A stretch of 64,000 nt of DNA from Bacillota bacterium (GTDB taxonomy: Bacteria > Bacillota > Sulfobacillia > Sulfobacillales > Sulfobacillaceae). The notes under the pieces were generated by a model that saw only the letters and a program-made list of their open reading frames with translations, was not told the DNA's origin and made no database searches. The stretch covers positions 42,027 through 106,026 of the forward strand of contig JAJZZA010000002.1 in the NCBI GenBank assembly GCA_021797825.1, read 5' to 3'. Of the stretch, positions 8,760 to 16,330 are shown one piece after another; the first letter of the stretch is position 1; each line of letters opens with the position of its first letter. A program made the position numbers and the translations under genes.

Positions 8760-10028
8760 GTGAATCGCACGGACGCAGACAATCGCCAGGCTCTGACGGA
8801 ACGGTTTGGTTCGGCCATCAACCCGGCATTAGCGCGGGTCTTCCGCTTTATGGGGATCGAGGCCGTGGAGTCGACCGGTTCGGGCGCCGTGCTGGTCGAT
8901 GAGGACGGCACCGAGTATATCGACTGCGCAGGCGGTTATGGCGTGTTTTCGCAAGGGTACCGGCACCCGCGAATCATCGCGGCGGCGCACCGCCAACTCG
9001 ATAGTCTGCCGATGTCCTCACGGGTGCTTTTGAACCGGCCGATGATTGAACTGGCCGAACGGTTGCGCGAGTTGACTCCGGGTGATTTGCAGTACAGTTT
9101 TTTTTGCAATAGCGGCGCGGAGGCGGTAGAGGCGGCGGTTAAATTTTCCCGCGCGGCCACCGGACGCTCGCGCATTATCAGCACCCTCGGGGCGTTTCAT
9201 GGCAAGACGTTGGGGGCCCTGTCGGTTTCCGGTCGCGACGCGTACCAAAAACCGTTTTTGCCTTTGCTACCGGATGTGGTGCGGGTGCCGTTTGGAGACG
9301 TGCGGGCGGTGGCGGAGGTCTTGGACAGTTCGGTCGCGGCCGTGATCGTCGAACCGATTCAAGGCGAGGGCGGAATTATTCTGCCGCCCGACGACTATTT
9401 GCCGCGTCTGCGCGAGCTGTGCGATGCGTCGGGGAGCATGCTGATCGCAGACGAGGTGCAAACCGGAATTGGCCGCACCGGCCGGCTTTTCGCGATCGAA
9501 CACAGCGGGGTTATTCCCGACCTGCTTTGCTTGGCCAAGGCCCTCGGAGGCGGGGTGGTGCCCATCGGAGCGGTGGTTGGGCGTTCCGCGGCGTGGAAAC
9601 TGTTTGAGGACCGTCCTCTCATGCACACCTCAACCTTCGGCGGCAATCCGCTGGCTTGTGCCGTTGCGCTGGAAGCATTGGCGGTTACCGTGCAAGAGAA
9701 GCTGCCGGAGCGGGCGCAGCTTCTCGGTGACCAGTTCCTGGCGGGGTTGCGGGCGCTCAGCCAGCGCTACCCCAAACTCATTTCCGAGGTTCGGGGCCGG
9801 GGCCTCATGATCGGGGTGGAAGTGCCCGCGCCCGGGGTGGGGGGGGCACTCATCGCGGAGTTGTTCAGACGCCAGGTGCTGGCGGTCTACACGCTGAACA
9901 ATGAGCGGGTGATCCGTTTGATGCCCCCTCTGGTTATTACCTCCGAGCAATTAGACACCGTGTTGCAACGTTTGGGCGCCGCGCTCGCGCAACTTTACGA
10001 GGTGGCCGACGACCTGCTGGCACCATAG
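8760..10028 (+). CDS. Class III PLP aminotransferase, putrescine aminotransferase-like
   Basis: This 422-residue fold-type I PLP enzyme carries SGAEAVEAAVKFSRAATGR, GAFHGKTLGALSVSGRDAYQ and VEPIQGEGGIILPPDDYL. The cofactor Asp is in IADEVQTGIGRTG and the Schiff-base Lys in CLAKALGGGVVPIGA, followed by HTSTFGGNPLACAVAL. These segments resemble putrescine aminotransferase (YgjG/PatA) more than ArgD or GabT, so the likely reaction is putrescine to 4-aminobutanal. Acetylornithine or GABA activity remains possible. The start GTG at 8760 follows GAAAGGA closely. The polyamine gene speD lies 0.8 kb downstream, which fits a polyamine role. It stands immediately after the IS remnant, so its original promoter region may have been altered. 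Confidence 0.85.
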   Translation: MNRTDADNRQALTERFGSAINPALARVFRFMGIEAVESTGSGAVLVDEDGTEYIDCAGGYGVFSQGYRHPRIIAAAHRQLDSLPMSSRVLLNRPMIELAERLRELTPGDLQYSFFCNSGAEAVEAAVKFSRAATGRSRIISTLGAFHGKTLGALSVSGRDAYQKPFLPLLPDVVRVPFGDVRAVAEVLDSSVAAVIVEPIQGEGGIILPPDDYLPRLRELCDASGSMLIADEVQTGIGRTGRLFAIEHSGVIPDLLCLAKALGGGVVPIGAVVGRSAAWKLFEDRPLMHTSTFGGNPLACAVALEALAVTVQEKLPERAQLLGDQFLAGLRALSQRYPKLISEVRGRGLMIGVEVPAPGVGGALIAELFRRQVLAVYTLNNERVIRLMPPLVITSEQLDTVLQRLGAALAQLYEVADDLLAP

Positions 10029-10038
10029 CGGTGGCAAG

Positions 10039-10055
10039 GGCGCCCTGCGGGCGCC
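10039..10055 (+). other. 7-bp perfect hairpin between aminotransferase and START-like gene
   Basis: GGCGCCC-TGC-GGGCGCC forms a perfect stem 10 bp after the aminotransferase stop. There is no T run, so it is more likely an mRNA-stabilising or attenuating stem than a full terminator. The next gene's ribosome site follows 7 bp later. Confidence 0.5.
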
Positions 10056-10075
10056 AGCGAAAGGAGAGAACGGGG

Positions 10076-10510
10076 ATGCCGAAGGTTGAGGTGAGCGAAG
10101 AAGTTGCGGTGGCAGCGGACTCGATGTATCAAGTGCTGTGCGATTTTACCCGATTTCCTGATTTCATGAAAAATGTTGACTCCGTCACCCTGCGGGAAAA
10201 GGGCGACGGTTATGCCGTGTCGGAGTGGGTCACGCGGCTGCAAGGAGCCCGGTTTCAGTGGACCGAACGGGACGAGTTTTTCCCGGCCGATCGCCGAATT
10301 ACCTATCGGCAGCTGCAAGGGGACCTGAAAACCTTCCAAGGGTATTGGCAGCTCGAGGAGACGGCGCGCGGGACCCGGGTTACCTTGGTGACCGAGTTCG
10401 AATTCGGAATTCCCATGCTGGCGGCGCTGCTAAATCCGGTGGCGAAAATTGCGATTCGGGAAAATGCCCGGGAAATGGTGCGTTCGCTCGCCACCGCGGC
10501 GGCCGGATGA
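10076..10510 (+). CDS. SRPBCC/START-like protein, coenzyme Q-binding (COQ10/polyketide cyclase) type
   Basis: The product is 144 residues and has the outline of the helix-grip fold: an N-terminal strand (KVEVSEEVAVAADSMYQVLCDF) shown here as KVEVSEEVAVAA then YQVLCDFTRFPDFMKNV, and the central RFQWTERDEFFPADRRITY. A final long helix carries NPVAKIAIRENAREMV. Such proteins bind lipophilic ligands; a specific ligand cannot be named. The ATG at 10076 is chosen because AAAGGAG lies 9 nt upstream; a GTG at 10031 would add residues encoded by the hairpin. It is probably co-transcribed with the aminotransferase. Confidence 0.8.
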   Translation: MPKVEVSEEVAVAADSMYQVLCDFTRFPDFMKNVDSVTLREKGDGYAVSEWVTRLQGARFQWTERDEFFPADRRITYRQLQGDLKTFQGYWQLEETARGTRVTLVTEFEFGIPMLAALLNPVAKIAIRENAREMVRSLATAAAG

Positions 10511-10588
10511 TTCCGCTTGGAGTCCGCACCAGCTGCCCCGTGCAATCCGTTTTATCCCGGCCCTTTCCAACGCCAGGCTTGCCATGAC

Positions 10589-10612
10589 GGTCCGCACGGA
10601 CTGCGGCGGACC
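10589..10612 (+). other. Hairpin in the gap before speD
   Basis: GGTCCGC and GCGGACC pair around a 10-nt loop. It is the only structure I see in the gene-free stretch between 10511 and the speD promoter at 10744. It lacks a T run, so it is a weak terminator candidate for the upstream pair of genes. Confidence 0.35.
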
Positions 10613-10743
10613 CGAACCATCGCTGCTGGGATTTACACGCGTGCGGAAATCAAAGAAAAACCGTAAGAAACGGAGAGCCATCGATAATAGGTTGGGCAGA
10701 CCACGGATAGTCAAGGATTTTTCTGCTTAAATGCAAGATTTTG

Positions 10744-10771
10744 TTGACACACGGTGGTCGTCTGATAGAAT
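10744..10771 (+). promoter_or_regulatory. sigma-A promoter of the speD operon
   Basis: A perfect -35 TTGACA (10744-10749) and TAGAAT (10766-10771) are separated by 16 bp, about 70 bp before the speD start. It is the best vegetative promoter in this part of the window and is likely to drive speD through the PHP gene. I found no riboswitch I could name in the short leader. Confidence 0.75.
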
Positions 10772-10839
10772 AGTCCATGGCCGTCGGACAGGTATCTGAA
10801 GGACGAGCTCAACTCGGACCAAAGGGGGTTGGGAATGCG

Positions 10840-11220
10840 ATGAACGCATTGGGTCGACATATTTTGGCAGAAATTCACGGCTGTGACGCCGCCATCCTGA
10901 ACAACCGGACTGCTGTAGAGCAGGTTCTGGTGGAAGCCGCACTAAAGGCAGGAGCTGAAGTTCGTGAGGTGGCTTTTCATAAGTTCAGTCCGCAAGGCGT
11001 GAGCGGGGTAGTGGTTATTTCCGAATCACATTTGGCGGTACACACGTGGCCAGAATACGGGTACGCTGCAGTAGACGTTTTTACTTGCGGCGATTCGGTC
11101 AACCCCTGGGATGCCTGCAACTACATCGTCGAGCAATTCCGCGCCCAAAATTTTACCGCCTCGGAGACCCTCCGGGGTGTTTTGGTGGAACAGGCGTCGA
11201 GCCAAAAGGCAGCGGTGTGA
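10840..11220 (+). CDS. speD: S-adenosylmethionine decarboxylase proenzyme, prokaryotic class 1B
   Basis: SpeD decarboxylates SAM to the aminopropyl donor for spermidine synthesis. The 126-residue proenzyme self-cleaves at Glu62-Ser63 in VISESHLAVHTWPE, generating the pyruvoyl group from Ser63. His68 and Cys83, used in processing and catalysis in the small bacterial enzymes, are at their expected positions (HTWPE and FTCGD). The ATG at 10840 is chosen because it places these residues in the exact family register and AAAGGGGG precedes it by about 11 nt. It is the first gene of the operon; ndk follows after 17 bp. No spermidine synthase gene is present in the window. Confidence 0.95.
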   Translation: MNALGRHILAEIHGCDAAILNNRTAVEQVLVEAALKAGAEVREVAFHKFSPQGVSGVVVISESHLAVHTWPEYGYAAVDVFTCGDSVNPWDACNYIVEQFRAQNFTASETLRGVLVEQASSQKAAV

Positions 11221-11237
11221 CGACAGGAGGTTTTTAG

Positions 11238-11651
11238 GTGACGCGAACCTTTGTGATGGTGAAACCCGATGGTGTCCGGCGCGGTCTAGTCGGCGAGGTG
11301 ATAGGCCGATTGGAGAAGAAGGGCCTTCGCTTGGCCGGGTTAAAACTGGTCGTGATCAGCCCCGAATTGGCGGCTCGTCACTATGCCGAGCACCGCGACA
11401 AGCCGTTTTACGATGAGCTGATCCGGTTCATTACCTCCGGGCCCTCCGTGCCGATGGTGTTTGCCGGCCGGGAGGCGGTCGTGGTAGCGCGGTCCCTGAT
11501 CGGGGCCACCGATCCAGTCCACGCCTTGCCGGGGACCCTGCGGGGGGACTTGGGTTTGGCCATTACCGAGAACTTGGTGCACGGGTCGGACAGCCAAGAG
11601 TCCGCCGAACGGGAAATTGCTCTTTACTTCGCTCCGGAGGAGATTGTTTAG
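11238..11651 (+). CDS. ndk: Nucleoside diphosphate kinase
   Basis: Ndk transfers the gamma phosphate between nucleoside triphosphates and diphosphates through a phosphohistidine. The 137-residue protein opens [18 protein letters not shown] and has the catalytic His115 in ENLVHGSDS. It ends with [10 protein letters not shown], a usual C-terminus. Start is GTG with AGGAGG 8 nt upstream. It lies between speD and a metallophosphoesterase in one operon. The link to SAM metabolism is positional only. Confidence 0.96.
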   Translation: MTRTFVMVKPDGVRRGLVGEVIGRLEKKGLRLAGLKLVVISPELAARHYAEHRDKPFYDELIRFITSGPSVPMVFAGREAVVVARSLIGATDPVHALPGTLRGDLGLAITENLVHGSDSQESAEREIALYFAPEEIV

Positions 11652-11655
11652 CGCC

Positions 11656-12465
11656 ATGTGGGGTTGGCTGGGTCCGATCGCGGCGCTTGGCGCGGCGTAT
11701 GCGGTGGCGGTCGAACCCCGATGGTTGCGTCCCGTAACCTATGATGTCCGCTTGTCCCGGCTGTCGACGGCTTTCGACGGATTGACCATTCTCCACCTGT
11801 CCGATTTGCATGGGCGGGTGGAGGTCTTTTTGTCACCGATATTTCAGAAGTGGAGCGCAGCGTGCGATATCATAGTCGTAACCGGCGACCTGTACAGCGC
11901 GGTTCTGCCGCGCCAGCGCATGGCCGCGCGGCTTGATGCCTTAACCGCCCGCGACGGTGTCTACTATGTCAGCGGCAATCATGATTACCGGCGAGGCCGC
12001 CTGGACGTGGCGCCCTGGGTGCCGGGCCAACGCCTGCTCGACAACCGCGCGGCGCATCTTAAGCGGGGCGGAGCCGGGCTGTGGCTGGCTGGGCTGCCCG
12101 ACCTGGTCAAGGGTGAGCCGCGCTGGTCAGACTTGCGGCGGATGTGGGCGGATTCCCGTGATCCGGTGGTGCTGCTCTCCCACCGTCCGGATGCGGCCTT
12201 GCTGGCCGGGAACGAAGTGGGGCTGGTGCTGTCCGGGCATACCCACGGGGGCCAGGTCGCGATCCCGGGTTTTGGGGCCGTGTTCCGGCACAACCGCTTG
12301 CCGGGGCGCTATGTGGGCGGAATGCTGGCCGGGACCCCGCACGTCATCACTTCGCGCGGCCTCGGCACCAGCGAATTGCCGGTTCGGTTTGCCGCGCGGC
12401 CCGAGATTGTGCGAGTGCGGTTATGGGCTAATCAGAACACCCCGAGAGAGGAGCAAGCGACGTGA
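11656..12465 (+). CDS. Membrane-anchored metallophosphoesterase (YkuE-like)
   Basis: All five calcineurin-type metal motifs can be read: HLSDLHG, TGDLY, SGNHDYR, LSHRPD and GHTHGGQ. A hydrophobic N-terminal segment (WGWLGPIAALGAAYAVAV) probably anchors it in the membrane with the catalytic domain outside or at the surface. Related proteins (YkuE, YaeI) act on lipid pyrophosphates or remain uncharacterised, so no substrate is assigned. The ATG at 11656 is 4 bp after the ndk stop, with GGAGGAG inside the end of ndk. The stop overlaps the next gene's GTG in GTGA. Confidence 0.88.
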   Translation: MWGWLGPIAALGAAYAVAVEPRWLRPVTYDVRLSRLSTAFDGLTILHLSDLHGRVEVFLSPIFQKWSAACDIIVVTGDLYSAVLPRQRMAARLDALTARDGVYYVSGNHDYRRGRLDVAPWVPGQRLLDNRAAHLKRGGAGLWLAGLPDLVKGEPRWSDLRRMWADSRDPVVLLSHRPDAALLAGNEVGLVLSGHTHGGQVAIPGFGAVFRHNRLPGRYVGGMLAGTPHVITSRGLGTSELPVRFAARPEIVRVRLWANQNTPREEQAT

Positions 12466-13277
12466 CACTGGCAGTAATAGGAGGAACCGGCGTCTATGAT
12501 CCGACCTGGCTAAGAGACCCCGAGGAGGTTACCGTGGCCACCCCTTTTGGCGGGGCGCGGCTCGTGCAAGGCGCTCTTTTCGCAGGCGGCACCCCGGTTT
12601 ACTTTATGAACCGGCATGGGGCCGGTCACCAACTGCCCCCTCATCTGGTCAATTACCGAGCCAATGTCTGGGCGCTCAGAGCGCTCGGAGTGACGCGCGT
12701 CTTGGCCACGGCGGCGGTGGGCTCCTTGAATCCCGCCATGCCGCCCGGGTCCATGGTGTTTTGCGATCAATTTTTGGACTTTACCAAATCCCGTCCGACG
12801 ACGTTTTTTGATGGGGGGGAGGCGGGTGTGGTGCATACCGATATGACCGAGCCGTACTGTCCAGATTGCCGCCGGGTTCTCGCTGCAACCGCCCAGACAC
12901 TGGGTCTCCCGGCTGCGGCGGCGGGGACCTATGTGGCAACCGAGGGGCCGCGATTTGAATCGCCGGCCGAAATCCGGGCCTACCGGATATTGGGTGGCGA
13001 TCTCGTGGGGATGACCGGGGTGCCGGAAGTGGTGTTGGCCCGGGAACTCGGCCTTTGCTACGCCGGGGTCGCGCTGGTCACCAATTTTGCGGCAGGTATT
13101 TCCCAACGCGCGCTGACCCACAGCGAGGTGCTGACCGTCATGGCCGACAACGTGGCCCGGCTGCGCACGCTGCTCCAAACGGCTTTGCAGGAGCTCGCGG
13201 GGTCGCCGCGTTGTGAGTGTCAAGCGACATTGGTGCCATTGGATGGCAACCGGGCGGCGGTCGACCGGCAGAATTGA
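12462..13277 (+). CDS. mtnP: 5'-methylthioadenosine/methylthioinosine phosphorylase (MTAP family)
   Basis: This 271-residue member of the MTAP/PNP family starts AVIGGTGVYDP. It carries the ribose/phosphate segments FMNRHGAGHQLPPH, VNYRANVWALRALGV, AAVGSLNPAMPPG and DQFLDFTKSRPTTFF, then YVATEGPRFESPAEI and GMTGVPEVVLARE. Base recognition sits at LVTNFAAG. Here the residue is Asn208, as in enzymes that accept 6-oxopurines, whereas human-type MTA phosphorylases have Asp. Because an MTA/SAH deaminase gene lies two genes downstream, I infer the physiological substrate is methylthioinosine, giving hypoxanthine and methylthioribose-1-phosphate. The start GTG overlaps the previous stop by 4 bp. A short C-terminal extension with Cys residues is unusual but unremarkable. 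Confidence 0.9.
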   Translation: MTLAVIGGTGVYDPTWLRDPEEVTVATPFGGARLVQGALFAGGTPVYFMNRHGAGHQLPPHLVNYRANVWALRALGVTRVLATAAVGSLNPAMPPGSMVFCDQFLDFTKSRPTTFFDGGEAGVVHTDMTEPYCPDCRRVLAATAQTLGLPAAAAGTYVATEGPRFESPAEIRAYRILGGDLVGMTGVPEVVLARELGLCYAGVALVTNFAAGISQRALTHSEVLTVMADNVARLRTLLQTALQELAGSPRCECQATLVPLDGNRAAVDRQN

Positions 13278-13323
13278 CGGCGCAGCATGTCCGTTGCAGA
13301 TGGGACCAAGCAAGGAGGTTATG

Positions 13324-14562
13324 ATGAAATCGACCGTAAAAGATCTCGCTCTGGCTCCCGCAGGCCATGCCAAAATTGAGTGGGTAACCGGCCGCATGCC
13401 GGTGCTGGCGCAAATTCGGCAGCGGTACCTGGCGAACCGGCCGTTAGCCGGCCAGCGCATAGCCATTTCACTCCATCTCGAAGCCAAAACTGCCGTGCTG
13501 GCAGAACTGTTGCATCAGGGCGGGGCGGAGGTGGCCATCACCAGTTCGAACCCGCTGACCGCTCAGGACGACGTCGCGGCGGCACTGTCGGAACGAGGGG
13601 TGATCGTGCATGCGCGGTGCGGGGTCGACGCTGCCACTTTCGAACAGCTGCACCAAAAGGTTCTCGACCTGGAACCGACGCTGTTGATTGATGACGGGGG
13701 AGAATTGACCGAGCGGCTGCACGGCAACCGCCACCCCTTGGCGAAAGGCGTCCGCGGCGGCGCTGAAGAGACTACCACCGGCGTCACCCGCCTGCGGGCG
13801 TTGGCTGCTTCCGGGCGCCTGCGCTACCCGATGATCGCGGTCAACGACGCCGACATGAAGCACCTGTTCGACAACCGCTATGGCACCGGGCAATCGACTT
13901 GGGATGGCATTATGCGCACCACCAACCTGGTGGTGGCAGGCAAAGTCGTGGTGGTAGCGGGTTATGGATGGTGCGGCAAGGGTGTGGCGGAACGCGCGCG
14001 CGGCCTAGGCGCCGAGGTCATCGTGACCGAGGTCGACCCGGTCCGCGCCAATGAGGCGCTTATGGACGGGCACCGGGTGATGCCCATGCTGGCTGCCGCC
14101 CCCCACGGCGACTTTTTTGTTACGGTAACCGGAAATCGGTCGGTTATCACCACCCGCCATTTCGAACGCATTAAGGATGGCGCCATTCTAGCCAACGCGG
14201 GCCATTTTGACGTGGAGGTCGACGTACAGGCCCTCGCCGGTCTCGCCGTGCAAGAAATTCCCGGTCGCAACCCGCTAGTTAAAGGATATCGGTTGCCAAG
14301 CGGCCAAACCGTCTGGTTATTGGCCGAGGGGCGGCTGGTCAACCTGGCGGCCGGCGACGGCCATCCCACGGAAATCATGGACCTGACCTTCGGTTTGCAG
14401 GCCAGGGCCTTGGAGGACCTGTTGGCCAGGGAACGGGCTCCAGGCGTCTATCCCGTGCCCGCGGAAGTGGATCGCTGGGTGGCCCAAACCCGCCTGCAGG
14501 CGCTGGGTCTCGGCATTGACCAACTAACCGCCGAGCAAGCGGCCTATCTGTCCGCCTTTTAG
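13324..14562 (+). CDS. ahcY: Adenosylhomocysteinase (short bacterial form)
   Basis: This NAD-dependent enzyme splits S-adenosylhomocysteine into adenosine and homocysteine. The 412-residue protein shows AISLHLEAKTAVL, TSSNPLTAQDDVAA and GAEETTTGVTRL, then NDADMKHLFDNRYGTGQS (substrate site and the catalytic Asp/Lys-Asn region). The Rossmann motif is VAGYGWCGKGVAERARGLGA, followed by ILANAGHFDVEVD. Its length matches the compact thermophile or archaeal type that lacks the insert of about 40 residues found in eukaryotic enzymes. The ATG at 13324 is preferred over ATG 13321 because AAGGAGG ends 5 nt before it. With MtaD and the phosphorylase next to it, it handles the by-products of SAM use. Confidence 0.95.
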   Translation: MKSTVKDLALAPAGHAKIEWVTGRMPVLAQIRQRYLANRPLAGQRIAISLHLEAKTAVLAELLHQGGAEVAITSSNPLTAQDDVAAALSERGVIVHARCGVDAATFEQLHQKVLDLEPTLLIDDGGELTERLHGNRHPLAKGVRGGAEETTTGVTRLRALAASGRLRYPMIAVNDADMKHLFDNRYGTGQSTWDGIMRTTNLVVAGKVVVVAGYGWCGKGVAERARGLGAEVIVTEVDPVRANEALMDGHRVMPMLAAAPHGDFFVTVTGNRSVITTRHFERIKDGAILANAGHFDVEVDVQALAGLAVQEIPGRNPLVKGYRLPSGQTVWLLAEGRLVNLAAGDGHPTEIMDLTFGLQARALEDLLARERAPGVYPVPAEVDRWVAQTRLQALGLGIDQLTAEQAAYLSAF

Positions 14563-14597
14563 ACCAGAACCCGGCGCGTAGCCGAAAGGGGGCCCTC

Positions 14598-15881
14598 ATG
14601 CGCTACCGGATAACAGCGGGTACGGTTATGACCCTGGACCCAGCGGGAACCATCCACCGGCCCGGTCAGGTGAGTTGGGAGAACGGCACCATCGTGTCGG
14701 TGGGCACCGCCGAATCGGATAGGCGTCCGGTCGACCAAACCATTCACGTCCCGGCGGGGGTGGTCATGCCCGGTTTCTATAACGGGCATAATCATGCCGC
14801 GATGACCTTGTTTCGCGGCTTGGCCGACGACAGTCCGTTGTTTGAATGGCTGCAACAACACATTTGGCCGCGGGAGGCACGACTTACGGCGGACGACATT
14901 TATGCCGGGACGATGCTGGCCGCTGCGGAAATGATCCGGTCCGGCACGGTGGGCTTCGCCGATATGTATTTTGAGATGGATGCCGTAGCGCAGGCCGTAG
15001 CCGATTCCGGCCTGCGTGGCTGGTTGGCCCGCGGGTTGATTGGGACACAAGACCCCGATGGCGAAAAACTGGCGGAGTCGGTGGAGTTTGCGCGACGGTG
15101 GGCTGACCAAGCCGACGGGCGGATTGTGCCCATGCTGGCCCCGCATGCGCCTTACACCTGCCCGCCCCCCTACTTGGCGCAAGTCGCCGAGGCTGCCCGC
15201 AAGCACAACTTGGGAATTCACATCCATCTGGCGGAGAGTCATCAAGAGCTCGCCGACATTACGCGGCAATACGGGCGGACTCCCATTGAACTGGCGTCCG
15301 ACACCGGCATTTTCCGCAACCGGACCCTGATTGCCCACGGGGTTCACATCCTGGAGTCGGATCTTCCCGCGCTAGCAGGTCTCGTGGGGGGGGTGATTGC
15401 TTGTCCGGTGTCCAACGCGAAGCTGGCCAGTGGCATTCTCCCTTACCGGCTGCTGCGCGACGCCGGCGTGCCTATCGGCTTGGGAACCGATGGCGCCGCA
15501 TCCACCAACACGCTCGACATGTTTCAGGAAATGAAGGCCATGGCCTGGCTGCAAAAACTTCGAGACGGTCAGCCCGACGGGTTCCGGGCGGTGGACGCCT
15601 TGCGCGCCGCCACTCGCGGCACGGCGGCAGTGCTGGGGTTCCCCGGGGGAGAATTGACCACCGGGAGCCCCGCCGACCTGATTGTGGTGGACGGCCGCCA
15701 AGCCCACTTGATGCCGGAGTGGGACGTCACCGCCAATTTAGTCTATGCCGGGGTAGGCAGCGACGTGGTCTACACGGTGGTGGCGGGCCGCATCCTGATG
15801 GCGGAAGGGATCATCCAATCTTTTGATGAACAGGCGATTATGCGGGATGTGGTCAGTCGCGTCGCTCATCTCACGGACTAA
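14598..15881 (+). CDS. mtaD: 5'-methylthioadenosine/S-adenosylhomocysteine deaminase
   Basis: This 427-residue amidohydrolase-superfamily enzyme has metal ligands in GHNHAAMTLFRG (His64, His66), His in HIHLAESHQE, His in IAHGVHI and Asp in GLGTDGAASTN. The substrate segment APHAPYTCPPPYL and the stretch ACPVSNAKLASG are typical of MTA/SAH deaminases. It would convert MTA to MTI, and SAH to S-inosylhomocysteine. The context (speD, MTA-family phosphorylase, ahcY) supports this strongly over guanine or chlorohydrolase activities. The ATG has GAAAGGGGG upstream. The 35-bp gap from ahcY contains nothing else. Confidence 0.93.
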   Translation: MRYRITAGTVMTLDPAGTIHRPGQVSWENGTIVSVGTAESDRRPVDQTIHVPAGVVMPGFYNGHNHAAMTLFRGLADDSPLFEWLQQHIWPREARLTADDIYAGTMLAAAEMIRSGTVGFADMYFEMDAVAQAVADSGLRGWLARGLIGTQDPDGEKLAESVEFARRWADQADGRIVPMLAPHAPYTCPPPYLAQVAEAARKHNLGIHIHLAESHQELADITRQYGRTPIELASDTGIFRNRTLIAHGVHILESDLPALAGLVGGVIACPVSNAKLASGILPYRLLRDAGVPIGLGTDGAASTNTLDMFQEMKAMAWLQKLRDGQPDGFRAVDALRAATRGTAAVLGFPGGELTTGSPADLIVVDGRQAHLMPEWDVTANLVYAGVGSDVVYTVVAGRILMAEGIIQSFDEQAIMRDVVSRVAHLTD

Positions 15882-15913
15882 GCGCGACATCCTCGCGGGA
15901 CAGGAGGAACGTT

Positions 15914-16330
15914 TTGGAAATCTTAAATTGGCCAAACAATACCTGTCTGGTTTGCGGACCCGAAGTGGCCGGAGGGCTTCGGGCGGTTTTCGCCGGAGGA
16001 CCGGACGGGGTGGTAGCCAACCTGGTGCTGCCCGAATTTTGGCAAGGCTTTGCAGGCGTGGCGCACGGCGGGGTGTTGGCGGGCCTGGTCGATGATGCCA
16101 TGTGGCATGCGATTTATCATTTTCGGGCGCTGTCCACGGTGACCGCGGAACTCACCGTGCGATTTCACCACCCTGTCGCTATCGGCCATCCTTTGGTTGT
16201 TCGCGGCCGGGTCAGCCGGTTTGATCGCCGCTTGATCCGGGCGGAAGCCAGCATCGCGGAGAACGAGCGGGTGTTGGTGTCGGCTACCGGGCGGTTTATG
16301 CCGGGAGACCCGGTGCGGCATCATCAATGA
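15914..16330 (+). CDS. Hotdog-fold thioesterase (PaaI/4HBT family)
   Basis: The product is 138 residues with the 4HBT core: PEFWQGFAGVAHGGVLAGLVDDAM (read here as FAGVAHGGVLAGLVDDAM), the central helix carrying His-Gly-Gly, followed by VTAELTVRFHHPVAIG and the strand LVVRGRVSRF. Such enzymes hydrolyse acyl-CoA thioesters; the acyl group cannot be told. An N-terminal pair of Cys (CLVCGP) may bind metal, as in some PaaI-like proteins. Start is TTG at 15914 with AGGAGG 6 nt upstream. The stop overlaps the next ATG by 4 bp. Confidence 0.85.
   Translation: MEILNWPNNTCLVCGPEVAGGLRAVFAGGPDGVVANLVLPEFWQGFAGVAHGGVLAGLVDDAMWHAIYHFRALSTVTAELTVRFHHPVAIGHPLVVRGRVSRFDRRLIRAEASIAENERVLVSATGRFMPGDPVRHHQ

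Noticed and set aside
10772..10839. Riboswitch in the speD leader
   Set aside because: The leader is only about 65 nt, and I could not match it to any SAM or other riboswitch class.
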